Shown: positions 33,486 through 45,208 of the stretch, piece after piece
Numbering within the stretch: the first letter of the stretch is position 1
How the letters are laid out: each line of letters opens with the position of its first letter
Source of the DNA: Magicicada septendecula
Taxonomy: Eukaryota; Arthropoda; Insecta; Hemiptera; Cicadidae
NCBI GenBank assembly: GCA_034769895.1
Contig: CM068373.1
Span: forward strand, 441,173,080-441,237,079
DNA: 64,000 bases
Reading direction: 5' to 3'
Program-made: the position numbers and the translations under genes
Notes under the pieces: generated by a model
Database searches by the model: none
The model's input: only the letters and a program-made list of their open reading frames with translations
What the model was told of the DNA's origin: nothing

Positions 33486-34264
33486 GTGGATGGACCTGCT
33501 ACTGCCTGGCTGTATCCACCTCTGCCTCTGTTTCCACTTCCGTTTCCCCTCGGTGCTCCTCTGGTGTTCTCGCCTCCTCTCTGCGGTTGATTTTGTGGCT
33601 GATATGTCCGCTCACTGCGTTGACATTTTCTTGGTTTGTGACATCTAAAACATGTGGTTCTTATTGAATAATTATTTACATTACAGTCGACGCACCTCCA
33701 ACTCTCGCCTCGATTATCATTATTTCCCCCTCGCGCCCCTCGGTGAAAATTTGGTATTCCCCGGGATTGGTTATGATTACCATTCATATGTGTTATTGGT
33801 GCGTTTATTCGCCTACTCATATCCCGTTCCCGTATATTCTGAAAAATATCCAATATTTTCTCTAGTTCTGTAATCTCTAGAATCTCGCGGGTCATTAGCG
33901 TAATCTGTATTTCCCTGGGCAAATGCTTACTTATATGACGGACGAATGACCGAAACGGTAATGGTGGCTCTAAATATTTGACCTCATTGTATAATCGCAT
34001 TACATACATGGTTACGTTGCCCCCTTGGGTCCCAAAATTACCTGGTCCCATTATTTTACTCCGCAATATTTCCTGTTCCTCCTCCGACCAATATTTCTCT
34101 CTAAAGGCCGTCTCAAAACACTGATAATTTACCCAGTCTACTTTATGTACCTCCGCCCATACCGCGGAATTCCCTCTAAAACACTTCATTATTTTTAACA
34201 GTTGTACTTCCCAACTACTTCTACAAAACTGATTAAATTCTTTAACTCTATTTAAGAACTGCAT
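33476..34264 (-). CDS. Element A gag: capsid and RanBP2-type zinc finger
   Basis: The frame enters at G-G-V-H-P-M-Q-F-L-N-R-V-K-E-F, the usual opening of gypsy capsid domains. The retrotransposon gag segment follows (L-L-K-I-M-K-C-F-R-G-N-S-A-V-W ... F-E-T-A-F-R-E-K-Y-W, residues ~20-60 of this frame; P-L-P-F-R-S-F-V-R-H near 100-110). Residues 189-208 are W-R-C-V-D-C-N-V-N-N-Y-S-I-R-T-T-C-F-R-C, matching W-x-C-x2-C-x3-N-x6-C-x2-C of RanBP2-type fingers, in place of the usual CCHC knuckle. An Arg/Gly-rich tail ends T-G-N then TAG. It joins the upstream coiled-coil frame through a -1 step at a run of seven G (about 34275). Nucleocapsid function is inferred. Confidence 0.85.
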   Translation of the reverse strand: MQFLNRVKEFNQFCRSSWEVQLLKIMKCFRGNSAVWAEVHKVDWVNYQCFETAFREKYWSEEEQEILRSKIMGPGNFGTQGGNVTMYVMRLYNEVKYLEPPLPFRSFVRHISKHLPREIQITLMTREILEITELEKILDIFQNIRERDMSRRINAPITHMNGNHNQSRGIPNFHRGARGGNNDNRGESWRCVDCNVNNYSIRTTCFRCHKPRKCQRSERTYQPQNQPQRGGENTRGAPRGNGSGNRGRGGYSQAVAGPSTGN

Positions 34265-34459
34265 AGGGTGTACCCCCCCGTTTTCACAGACAACTCCAAA
34301 TCAATATCGCTATTCATATCTTTAGTAATAACTATTTGTTCAGTAACACTATTAAGTTTTTCGTTTATAGCTATATTCAATTCATCTTTAACATTAACTA
34401 TGCTCTGCTCAATTGATGCAAATATATTGTTATTTAAACTCTCAATTTGAACGTTACGT

Positions 34460-35230
34460 TTATCTATAATATTCACTGTATTTTGTATGGCTTGTATCTG
34501 TTTTGCAGTTATTTTCGATTTCATTGATTTTGACATTAGTACTAGTTTCATATGTTTCAATCTTATCAACTACACAATTAAACTTGTACTCACTAACAAC
34601 ATTACATTCAGTTATTTTACATTCAAAATTTTCGGTTACCTCCTGTATTTGTTTATCAATTTTTTCTACCACACTACTCTCAACTTCGTCAATTCTATTA
34701 TTCATACTATTTAATGAGTGACTCAATTTCTCGTTTAATTCAAATTTCAACTCGTTAAAACTACTTTCGCATTTCATTTTTACCTCATCAATGTCAAATT
34801 TAAGTACATCAAATTTACAATTAAATTCACTTTTAATTTCGGTCTTAATTTCATTCAATTTTATATCGTTATTGTCAAAACGATTATTTAATTCGTTAAA
34901 TTTGTCATTCTGTACATCTAATTTCTCATTGACACTACTTTTAAATTCTTGAATTTCGTTTTTCTGTTCATCGAATTTTGTATTGAAATCGCTATTGTTC
35001 ATATCAAATCTATTGTTAATGAGATTAAATAAGTCATTTAATGACAACTCTTTTTCTCTTGTATTTGTTTTAATTGTTACGGGAGTGGAAATCGCTCCCG
35101 GCGTACTAATTACAGATTCTTCTACATTACGTTCATCTATTGAAAGTGACTCTGTTTGAATACCTGAGTCGGTATTTATTTGACTTTCTGTCTGACTGTC
35201 AGAGAAGCTGACTTCATTATTGTCTGCCAT
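34460..35230 (-). CDS. Element A N-terminal coiled-coil protein (gag part 1)
   Basis: Begins M-A-D-N-N-E-V-S-F-S-D. The first ~60 residues include D-S-G-I-Q-T-E-S-L and S-T-P-V, shared with element C. Residues ~65-230 form a long predicted coiled coil built of repeated F-D/L-N-E units (K-F-D-E-Q-K-N-E-I, N-R-F-D-N-N-D-I-K-L-N-E-I). The frame breaks near 34500: a one-base shift joins it to the frame at 34569-34252, which continues the coiled coil to S-V-K-T-G-G. A coiled coil ahead of capsid suggests a multimerisation role in particle assembly, but that is inferred. The break lies at an AAAA run and could be mutation or sequence error. Confidence 0.8.
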   Translation of the reverse strand: MADNNEVSFSDSQTESQINTDSGIQTESLSIDERNVEESVISTPGAISTPVTIKTNTREKELSLNDLFNLINNRFDMNNSDFNTKFDEQKNEIQEFKSSVNEKLDVQNDKFNELNNRFDNNDIKLNEIKTEIKSEFNCKFDVLKFDIDEVKMKCESSFNELKFELNEKLSHSLNSMNNRIDEVESSVVEKIDKQIQEVTENFECKITECNVVSEYKFNCVVDKIETYETSTNVKINEIENNCKTDTSHTKYSEYYR

Positions 35231-35400
35231 TTCTATAAATTTATTAATCTACATTTTCTTACATAAAATATCTACCACTTCACTCTTAACCTCTGAACAT
35301 TGATGTACTAATTTATATGTGCTGCGTAATTTTTACGTAGTTACTTAACCCTCAAATCAAACTTGCATCTATCGTAGGTGTGGAATTTTAATTATTCAAA

Positions 35401-35423
35401 TTCGAGTCCCTGTCGTAGCGCCA
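35401..35423 (-). other. Element A primer-binding site
   Basis: Two nucleotides inside the 5' LTR the minus strand reads TGGCGCTACGACAGGGAC followed by TCGAA, the complement of a tRNA 3' end with CCA, acceptor stem, T-stem and T-loop TTCGAGT. I could not name the tRNA with confidence. Confidence 0.8.
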
Positions 35424-35425
35424 TT

Positions 35426-36523
35426 TGTAACGTTAATTACATTTTAATACAAATAGAAATACATAAAATTATTTGATCTTCCACCTACCTTGTTTCGTCT
35501 TCTACCAGAGTCCGCCACACGAACGTTAAGATGCAAGTATGATTATCAGGTTACCCAACAAACGTACGCTACACTCATTTGTTTGATGGAATAAAAAATT
35601 TTATTATTTAATTATCTAATTATTTCCTTTTAAATAGAATTTCAATTAGAACTCAACTTTCTCTCCTTTTAAGACAGATACAACATGCACATTTATTTAA
35701 ACATTTTTCTTATTCTAATATACTTTTAATTAATCAAGGCGAACCCAGCTTGCCACACTCTCACATTCAGACCTTTAAAACCCCCTTTTTAGAGAACATA
35801 AGAATATATGTAAAAGAATAGTGCTACTTTCCTAAACAGCGTCACTGTCGACCACATGGCGCGTCCTGTAAATTACTTGCACTATGTCCAAACTGTTATT
35901 AGTTCATTTTTTACTCTGAACTCGCTTGATTTTATAGCGTTACATGTCCATCTCACTTTTTTAAACTGCTTTACAACTCCGATATAAGCTCGATTAGTCG
36001 GCCGACTTGATGGAACAAAATTTTGCCCGGGTATAAAGTTTTAGGCGACCGCGCGCGGTCTGTGTTAGTAGTTGACTGGGAAGAGAACTTTATTTGACGA
36101 TGTTACATCCGGGCGGGCATCACTGCCTTGCCGGCGAACAAATTTCATCGCCGCACACAGCCTTAGTTGTCCAAGTTTTTAGTAGCTGTACACCTGGCAC
36201 ACAGGATTTACGTGTGCTGTACGTCGACGATATTTCACTGCCTTTTCTTTCGTTTATGTAAAGTTAGGCACTCCGCAGATGTGGGTGCTTGTGCATTTGT
36301 GAGTGGACGTCACACAACCGCAAAGTTCTCGGAAGTGTGCTACAGTTGACAACGCATTCTTTTCACATATTTCAACACAGTTACAGCGTACCTTTGCATT
36401 GTTTAGACTGCGAGTTAAATTCAACCAAGGACTGGACACATATATGAAATGAATTGTGCAATTTAATAAAATCAAAACCAAAATTAATAAAATAAAGAGG
36501 ACCCTTTAATTTGCCCCATTACA
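35426..36523 (-). repeat. Element A 5' LTR
   Basis: Begins TGTAA and ends TTACA. A TATAAA on the plus strand (36032-36037) with a GC-rich palindrome GACCGCGCGCGGTC just after it faces away from the element's coding direction. Nearly identical to the other LTR. Confidence 0.95.
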
Positions 36524-36527
36524 CAAT

Positions 36528-36778
36528 TAGTACGAGATCAATGACACGAGTGTATGCAGTAAAACACTGCCGATGTCTTGAGCCGGCAACACAAGACGGT
36601 GCCAGTGCCCGACAGTTCGCTATGCTTTTCTTCAAGTTTCTCTACTAATGTTGTTCGGATTTCAAATTATTCAATAACTAAAGCATTTATTCTGTGACAT
36701 AATTAATATTATTTTTTCTTATTTTCAGTACTGTTGCCACAGGCAACAGTGATTACATAGACGCCACGCTACTGGTTG
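36528..36778. other. Flanking DNA, no gene seen
   Basis: Short unique stretch right of element A. Contains a small TGTTGCCACAGGCAACA palindrome (about 36732-36749). Confidence 0.5.
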
Positions 36779-37821
36779 TATAGTAAAATTGAAAGTTAAG
36801 GGCATATGCGCAGAAACCAATTTATGGATGGACGAGTCCACTTTGAAATTGTGAATGGCGGGAGGGTAACAGAGATCAGCTGGTATGCAAGTGAAGGTGT
36901 TGCCAACTTTGCGTGTAATGTTTTAGTTACCCGTACATTGTTAGTTACTGTGTGATGTACTATTTCAGTTTTGCATTTGTTATTATTTCAATTTATTATT
37001 AATTGTATCGTTGTTTTACAGTCACTCCTTTTTATTAGTTATTTAATTTTTTAGTTAATTTCTATTGGTAGTTTTTTATTCTGTAATTACGTATTTTCGT
37101 AATTATTTGTGTTATCATCCAGTAATAAGATTTGTTAGAATGGATACTTCTCCTTCAACTAGCAAAGACAGAAAAGTTATTCATACTCAAGCACGGGAAG
37201 TAATAATAAACAGTTTTTTGTTGTCCAGGATTAAGAAGATTCTTGCAATTAAATTAATACGAAGGATGTGTTCCTTTATGTAATGATAAACTGTAGAGAT
37301 AGTCCAGTGTAATTAAGGAGTGAAAGTGTCAGTTTACAAATTCCATTAAGATAAGAATGGTCAGAAAGGCTGTAGATTTTACGTCTCGCATTACACAATG
37401 ACAGAACCAAATGACACTGATATGTTTATAAAACATTCTGATATGTAACAGCAACAAATTCTGATACGTGTGAACAGTACATATCATTTGCTCGATTTGT
37501 GTAGTCATACAATTACAATATTATTATTATTATTTGATTTACGTCGGAAACAATAAACGTATAATTCTTTTTTTTTAAGCCAGCTGTGTGACTGTAGGCA
37601 CACACACACAGATTCGTGGTGACACATTTATAAACAAACCTTAACAGTTGCGAGTTTTTGTTACTACTGTATTAGAAATTATATTCATAGGTTGGCTGCA
37701 CCTTTGGTGATAACAACAATTCTCTTCTCACATCTCATAGCGACTCCCTCCACATCGCCTTTCCTCTCTGACCGTAAGCGTTTCACGCATTTCCATGCCC
37801 TTAACTTTCAATTTTGCTATA
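36779..37821. repeat. TIR element with TATAG-AAAATTGAAAGTTAA ends
   Basis: The left end TATAGTAAAATTGAAAGTTA plus AGGGCAT reappears inverted at 37790-37821. The left ~90 bp (to GGCGGGAG) is also present inverted at 60605-60692, showing a dispersed family. The interior (37065-37283 open frame) has no recognised domain. Probably a MITE-type element. Confidence 0.55.
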
Positions 37822-38165
37822 GTAATTATAAAATTTTGACTTGAAAACGTCTTTAAAATCGATGCCGGATGTGGGGAGGCAATCGCGCCCAAATGAGTGA
37901 CAGTTTCTGTCGAAGTAATTTCAAACTTCAATAACTCGGCTAAAAATAGACATAGCGCCACCATCTTAGTCTCGTTTTAAAGAGGAAGGATGAACGTTTG
38001 TGCCAGTACCGCTCCGACATTCGTGGCGGCCGGACGTCGCAAACTGCCCACACGCAAAGTGAACCCACGATTTTCGACTTTCCGGATTCAACACGTGTCC
38101 AAAAACAGGATCATATCTCGGAGACTAATTATCCGATCAGAGTGAACCACGTGTTGTTTTGAAGA
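37822..38165 (+). mobile_element. Helentron 5' leader (left of element B)
   Basis: The sequence just left of element B (ATATCTCGGAGACTAATTATCC, then GATCAGAGTGAACCACGTG) matches the leader of the Helentron fragment near 18070-18130, and the Helentron coding region resumes immediately right of B at 49548. The exact 5' end of the Helentron is unresolved within this interval. The last four bases, AAGA (38162-38165), are the element B target duplication. Confidence 0.6.
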
Positions 38166-39569
38166 TGTAACAGTACATAAAGGCCTGCTGTCATAATTAT
38201 GGGGTTGAGGATGTTGCAGAATATTTTTATTGTATTCATGTTATATAAAGTATGGTTAGGTCCATTTTCCCTATGTCTGCACAAACAACGCATATTCAGT
38301 AAGAGGAGAATGATTCCAAGGTCACCGGCTGACGGGGGAAACTGAACATATATAATGGCGGTGTAAGTGAAGAAAGACTTTATTATCAATTCTTATTGGT
38401 CCACAAGGCTGTGTTGTCATCAATAAACGATAATGACGCATAAACAATAACGTATGAAACAAGGCGTTGGTCGAATGAACAAAAGGCGGTGACGTCAGAT
38501 GTACTAATACATACGCAAATTGTGCGTATAACCAGTTCTCAGTACCACACAACACATCAGAGCGTCAACAGCTAAAATCGCTGCTGGCGGAGTTTTCACC
38601 AAAAGTGTTTTAGTCAAATAACTAAATGTAATTAAAATGTAACAGTGAATCTTTAAAAACAAACACTAGTGAATTACTATCCAAGTATGTAAAGTAGAAT
38701 CAGTACCACACAGCACATCAGAGCGTCAACAGCTAAAATCGCTGTTGGCGGAGTTTTGTCAAAAGTGTTTTAGTCAAATTACTAAATGTAATTAAAATGT
38801 AACAGTGAATCAGTGAATCTTTAAAAACAAATAGTAACAAATTACTATCCAAGTATGTAAAGTAGAATCAGTGCCATCAAAGAAAATCGACGAGGGACAT
38901 GCGGCGAACATCTGCCAACAAATGCAGGGAATCTAACATCAACGGCGGCCCTACAAGTGCACACATTCAGGAAAGTCCAAATTATTAACCATATATTTAT
39001 ATATTAATGAGCTCAAAAAATTAAAAGGAATCAAACAAAATGTATCTGTGCTAGTGAGCGTGTGGGTGAGAGCATGTGGGTGTGAACGACTGGCCATTAC
39101 GATAAAATATCGGGGCATTGGTTTGTGATATATAAAAAATAGTAAATTAAATCAATCAAATTTTATTAAAGCTGCAGCTATATTCAAATTTTTGATAGGA
39201 TTAAGTATCACCGTAACTGAAGGTAATGATTAATGAATATGGGCGTAAGAATATGTAGACGCCATTTTGTTTCTTGTACTCATATGCGGCGCCATCTTTG
39301 GGTTGTCGTTAAGAATTATACTCTAATTCAGATTAATTAAAACCAAGTTTATGGCATCCAAATTGTAGTCAGAGTCATTATTTCGACAACCTCAATGTTT
39401 CTGAATCTCGCTGAGTGTGAATCCTGGCCCTTAGAGATAAAAATTCATGTTGGGTATGAACCACGTGCTTGAACCGGAAGTGGCATGAACCATTTGGTAA
39501 GTACACGTGTTTTATTTATTAGTAAATATAAAGTAAAATGTATATATAACAAGGGCGAAGAATATTACA
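38166..39569 (+). repeat. Element B 5' LTR
   Basis: Contains an internal tandem duplication of about 161 bp: the block starting AGTACCACACAACACATCAG at 38541 recurs at 38702. The other LTR has the same duplication, so it predates insertion. Confidence 0.92.
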
Positions 39570-39571
39570 AT

Positions 39572-39589
39572 TGGCCCCCGAACGGTGAC
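39572..39589 (+). other. Element B primer-binding site
   Basis: TGGCCCCCGAACGGTGAC begins two nucleotides after the LTR, the position and TGG start expected for a tRNA primer site. It resembles a mutated Lys-type site (TGGCGCCCGAAC) but the tRNA is uncertain. Confidence 0.7.
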
Positions 39590-39746
39590 TATATAAAATA
39601 GGCCAGATTCAGAATCAGCGGGAGTGGCGAAACAATTCATAACATAACACGTGAGAGATTATGTAGGTTATGTTGACAAATAAAAACATATAAACGACAA
39701 TTGCAATCCAATAGTTATTTTAGTATTAGAACAAAATTTTATTAAA

Positions 39747-41030
39747 ATGGCAGAAAATAAAGTATAGAGATGAACAACACCGAAACAGAATCGATGATAT
39801 TGAACGAAATAAGTGCCAATTCGACACCTATGGCAATCGGTAATAAAGTGTCAATGGAAGATTTGTTTCAATTAATAAAAACACAAAATAATCAATTAAG
39901 AGAACAGATTGATGAAAAATTTAACCAGCAGAATGTTAAATTTGACGAAAAATTTAAACAGCAGAATGAGAAATTTAATATAAAGTTTGACAGTTTTGAT
40001 GCCAAATTAAATGAATTAAAGAAACAAAGTAATTTGCAAAACGTAAAATTAAACCAATTCGATGAGAAATTTGAAGAAATCAAAAATGAAATGCACAGAC
40101 GAAATTTTAATTTGACAAGAAAATTAACGAGATAGAGACACAGTGTAATAATGTTAAAAAACAAACAGAAACCGTAAATGAGCAAGTTAATACTAGGATA
40201 AGTAATTTAGACGAGATAGAGTTAGAAAATAAGAGGGGAGTAGACAAGTTAGAGATAAACAAAGACAAGGTAAGTGGGGGAGAAATTATGACAAAATAAA
40301 TAAAAGTATGATATTAGAAAATGATTATGTAAACAGGGGTAGTGATAATGAGATTTTATGGGGAATAGAATATGATAATAATGGAATGATAGTGTGTGTT
40401 GAAGGGTTAAAGAGCGTGTGTAAAGAGAGTATAATTGTAAAAGAGTTGCAGGGGGTGAAATTTTCCCTTAATGATAGAGTTGGGGGTGATGTACATGTGT
40501 TGAGGAAGGACGAGAGTGCCTTCGATGTATATTTGGCAGACATATGGTCTACAAATAAAGTTGTCCTTGGTTTTATTAGTGCACTTCACAGGTGGTGCAA
40601 TAGTTGTAAATTAGTGTCCCCTGCAAATGTAGAAAGAGAGAATGTAGCTTGGTGTGATAGAGAGAGATGTTTTGAAAGTGAGAGGTATTGTGAAAGAAAA
40701 AGAGAAGTAGAGATTTTTGAGATAATTAGAGATTATGAAGAATTTAGGGAAAAGTTAGGAGTAGAGATGATTGATAAATATAGTAACTGCTTGCCTTGTA
40801 ATAAAACTGAAGTAGTAGGAGATAATGAAAATAATGACTTTGCAAATTACCTAATTATGACTGATTATACTGAAGGTGACAGAACCATACCCGATCAGGA
40901 ATTATATGAGTTTGAGGATAATGATAAAAAGTTGAACGGTATATGTATTTATGATGTTAGTATAAGAGAGTCAGTATTAAGCAACGTATGTAGATATAAG
41001 ATTCGACTATTGTTTGACGATGGAGGGTAG
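39747..41030 (+). pseudogene. Element B coiled-coil / DDGG protein (decayed)
   Basis: The ATG at 39747 gives M-A-E-N-K-V and a stop. The rest lies in shifted frames: 39770-40135 with N-S-T-P-M-A then M-E-D-L-F-Q-L-I and repeated K-F-D-E-K-F/K-Q-Q-N coiled-coil units; another frame to about 40296; then 40308-41030 with a C-terminal domain. That domain has E-N-V-A-W-C-D-R-E-R, C-E-R-K-R-E-V-E-I-F and I-I-R-D-Y-E-E-F-R-E-K-L, and ends R-L-L-F-D-D-G-G then TAG. These blocks are colinear with element C. No known family recognised. At least three breaks. Confidence 0.75.
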
Positions 41031-42386
41031 ATATTTTATTGTGTTTATGAACATTTAATTATGTGGACAGTGTTTTTCAAGATGGACTGCTTATGAACTG
41101 ATTTTGATAAATGGTTAAATGATAATTTTGGATTGTATATTTTTGTGTATATTAATGTCAATGTATTTGTGTATTCTTGCTGTTGTGTATTTTATCTATT
41201 TTTTTGTGTAAACCATGTACTGTAGATTTTTAAATATTCAAGAATAAGTAATTAGGAGGATGATTTTGAATAATTATGAGATTTAGATTCTAATGGGTAA
41301 TAAATGATTACGCATACGATATATTTGGATATTGAGTTGTTTTAGGATTGTAAGATAAGTGATGAATTTTCTAGTGATATATTAATGTAAAATGTTAAAA
41401 AGGAGATAGAATTTGGGTGATAGTGATAAAAATAGAGGCATGGGAGTTAGTTAAGCAAAGTTATTAAGAGTTAGAGAAAATAAGAATGTTGAGATGCTGA
41501 TAATATATAAAGAGGTGTTAGATATTTTAGGGACACAGTAGTTAGTGATAATATGTAGAGGTGAGTAATATGAATGGTAATTATATTTGTTGGTGATGAT
41601 AGTTTGTAGTAAAGGATGAGGTGGTAAGGTGTGATCAACGTGCGGCGTTGTGGCAGGCGGAGCAATTTGGGTTAGAGTGTTTGCCGATATTTGGTGGAGG
41701 GCAAATGGTTAGGGATGGATATGGCCAGGTAGGGAACACACATCCTAGTACAAAAGATGAAGGGTGCCAGAGGATTTAAATGGGATTAGTGAAGGGGGTT
41801 ATTATAGATATTGGTGTCATAATATGTTAATGGTTGTTAGTAGAAAAGAGGGGTAGTAAGGTTAGATGGACAAATGCCAAAATAAGATAGAGAATAGTGA
41901 ATAATAGAGTCACCCAAAATAGACAAGGAAGGATGAAAGGTTAGAAAAGGAAAATTCATGGTAGGAAGGTGATTTAACAGAAAGGTGAATAATAAGTTTT
42001 GAAATTTTTTTTGTATAGAATCTAATGAATGTTAAATAACTAAAAGTTGAATAGAGAGTTGAAGTAGTAATGTTATAAAGTTTTGATACCAGTTGTTTAA
42101 ATGTAAATTGTTTAATGTAAATGTAACAATGTTAATGTGTAATGTTCAATGTTCTATGATGTTTTTATTATGTTGGTAATAGTGTGTGTGGTTAGGAGGT
42201 CGCTACAGGGGTAACGACGTTAGCAAATGTTAAAAGATAGTAGATCATAAATGTTAAAAGGATAAAGTTAGAAATGGTGTTGAACAAAATATGGTCTGAT
42301 GCCGTTACAAAATATAATATGATTATAAAGTTGAGTAGTAAAATTTGATTAATGAACTTGTTTGCCATGGTAGTTATAAGTTGAAT
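41031..42386 (+). other. Element B internal non-coding region, left part
   Basis: Purine-rich, AT-rich sequence with no ORF. Holds the GAAT target site of element C at its right edge (42383-42386). Confidence 0.6.
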
Positions 42387-43440
42387 TGAAACTCTACGAA
42401 TTACATTACAAAAGTATAATTATATTTATCTCTTACCTTAGGGTTTCTATTCCAAGGGTCGTTCAGACGAAACTGCTGCAAAAAGGATTACTTGGATTTG
42501 ATATGTTCAATAATTACGTTAACACATGTGATACTGTCTAAAACACATACTTATTTTTATTTATCAAAAATTCGCCTTTCTTTTATGTTATTACAATCTT
42601 TCAACGATAGTATAACTGGTTGAAATTATTTCTTATCTCTATTGAGTTTTATTTTGGTTAATATTATAAGTGATATTGTTAAATAATTAAAACATTGAAA
42701 ATGAACCAGTGGATAACCTCTATTTTAGCACACGCACACTCATTCTGTTACATTGATCTGTAAATAAACTCCGCCCCTGAGAGAACTCTATCGTACAAAG
42801 TATTGGTGTTATATATTTTCCTTTTATAACGAATAATCACCAGTTAGTTGGGATTGGTTTTAATATGCATATTGAATGTTTCTAGTTACCCATACGCAGC
42901 GTACTCCTAGGGTTAGTTGCGCGAACTGGTGTTGAATACTTGCTTCGATCTCACGCACTCCGGTACTCGTTTAACACGTTTACTGTTTGTGGTTAAAAGC
43001 CCTTACTGTTTTATACATTAAGGTTCCACATTATACATTATGATTAAGTCGGCCGAATTAATTTTATTCGCACTAATTTTGCAGACTGGCCGCGCGTTAT
43101 ACTGTTTTTATGTATAGATAGATAGATAGGCCTACTAATTATTTCAGCCTATCTTACACTCCCGAGGCCACTATTTTTCAATTCACAAAACTCTACTATC
43201 TGACTGCTGGTTGTCTGTTCACTCTCTAATGGCACACAGCAGACTGGGTTTCACACAAGCCTGCTGGTGGGTGGTTACGCAATGCGTCTGGCAGTTGTTT
43301 TGGCTGACTGTATGTGTGTTGCATTGCTGTACTGGAGGCTCCTTACAGGTGAAAGTCTGGCAATTTGGAAAGTGCTTAAAACGATGATTTACATTAATAT
43401 AAAATTAAACTGGGGTGGCTCACAATTCCGTACCGTTACA
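42387..43440 (-). repeat. Element C 3' LTR
   Basis: TGAAAC...GTTACA. Contains (TAGA)n near 43114. Near-identical to the 5' copy. Confidence 0.95.
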
Positions 43441-43488
43441 ATACCCCCCCAATAAGAGGTTGAAGGCTGAAGCGTTCAAACTCTTATT
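43441..43488 (-). other. Element C PPT and abutting 38-nt hairpin
   Basis: The minus strand has a hairpin at 43488-43451: arms AATAAGAGTTTGAA and TTCAACCTCTTATT with one T-C mismatch, capped by C-GC-TTCA-GC-C. Total 38 nt, followed directly by seven G, TAT and the LTR. Confidence 0.85.
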
Positions 43489-45208
43489 GCCTAAACCTAA
43501 GAGGATCAGTGAGGATATGGCGCCGCAACCCCCCTGAACACTCTACTACATCATGGGTTCTTACCCCCCTAGTCTGGCGACTGCGACAGCACCCATCCGA
43601 TCTTACTGGACTTCTCTGTTCGAGATCCCAACACCGAAAAATCGAACAGATACCCGACCCAGTATCGCCTGACTTTAAAACATGTAATTAAAAATTGACA
43701 AACGGCTTTCCATCCCTCCATATCCCACATCTGATTTGTTTCCTCTTGGCCGTACTGGTTCATTGACAACGTACTGGCTCATTTTATATTATAGACCCTA
43801 AAGAATAATATTAGTAAAACAATATTGGTTTACAATAATACACATAAATTCCAGTTAAATTGAATAATATTCCCCATACAATATTGCCCTCCAAAATAAT
43901 ACACAGATCATACAAGGTATCCCTTAACTACTATATATATAGAACAAAATATTCCTAACATATGTTTATATGTAAAGTTTATATGAACAGTAATATACCC
44001 AAACACTATCTTGGCTTGGACGTTTTTTTTTTTTTTTTTTTTTATAAATATTTTAATCATTGTTTTCATCAATCACTGTTTAATCTACCGTTACCTTTGA
44101 AATTTAGTCCAAAAATAAATTTAACTTTATTATTAAAAATCATCTTTTTAATCAATTTAATTACTAAATTAGTTTAATTGTATTTAATTTACTTTAATTA
44201 ATTCAATTAATCTCAAAAGTTACAGTAATTGCCTCATTATTATTTGGTCTGTAAAAAAAATTTAATTTCAATTCTCTTCTATCACAATAAGGTTTTACTC
44301 AAGATACTGATTCAGCAACCTACAACATTCTTTGTTATTGTCACCAAGCATGACTACAGACATTAGTCTCAACATACCACACCTGTTTATATAAACACTA
44401 GTCTGCAAGACTCACATAGTATAAACATTCTGGTTACATCATACACTGGCATATATACATCCTACAAAATTTTCATTTCTATAATTCTTCTTGTTAACAT
44501 ATTTGTCAAAATCTCTTTCTTGCAATTCGAACCAAATATAATTTTAATTCACCTTTCAATTACTTTAATAACATTTTCTATTTAATACAATTATCTCCAT
44601 ACCATTCTTATTATTATTACACTCTTTTCACACCTGTAAGCATTTTATTCTATCTGATTGGTATTATAAACTTTATACTTACAATACATTATCCACTTAT
44701 TGACATGAATACAAAATACACACCACACACACACACACCAATATCTCCACGTAACCTCTGAAACATTTAACAACAATGTTATTTCATACAAACAATTCAA
44801 CATTTGTTTAAAACAATTTAAACTCATTAGAAAATTCAACCATATAACATTTAAGGCAAGCAAAATATTTAAACATTTCAAATTATTTTAATTCGATCAA
44901 TTATTGAAAACACAACATTTTAATTACTTTCACTAAGTACAATAATTACAACTCATTGGTTATCTTCTTCCAAATTATTTTTGGTATTTCTTTAAGCTGC
45001 AAAATATTAATATTATTATTATCTCACCAATTCTACTACATACACATTGTTTATCTAACATTTTACAAGATACACAATTACTTATATGCAACATATATTT
45101 ACAATTCTTCATCGTTACTTATTCAGTTATATCACACTTCATTGTCCCAGGTTGCGAGGTCTGAACCAATAAACAAACTATCTAAAAGTGTTCATTTGAT
45201 TTTAAGGC
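43489..45208 (-). other. Element C 3' non-coding region
   Basis: No ORF of note. About 43900-44560 is similar to element A 28240-28930. Includes a poly(T) run (44021-44043, plus strand). Confidence 0.75.
43608..43629 (-). other. Conserved upstream hairpin, element C copy
   Basis: The minus strand reads GGGATCTC-GAACA-GAGAAGTCC, preceded by GGTGTT and followed by AGTAAG. Same fold as in elements A and B. Confidence 0.7.

Larger units (their letters stand above)
25997..36523 (-). mobile_element. Element A: Ty3/gypsy LTR retrotransposon
   Basis: Complete 10,527-bp element flanked by a 4-bp CAAT duplication (25993-25996 and 36524-36527). The 1098-bp LTRs differ at about 10 positions by eye (0.9%), so the insertion is fairly young. 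On the minus strand the order is 5' LTR, primer-binding site, N-terminal coiled-coil ORF, capsid with zinc finger, protease, RT, RNase H, integrase, 2.9 kb of 3' non-coding DNA, 38-nt hairpin, PPT, 3' LTR. Domain order PR-RT-RH-IN marks Ty3/gypsy. No env-like ORF is visible. The coding region has several frame breaks, some explainable as -1 frameshifting and at least one a true mutation. Confidence 0.96.
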
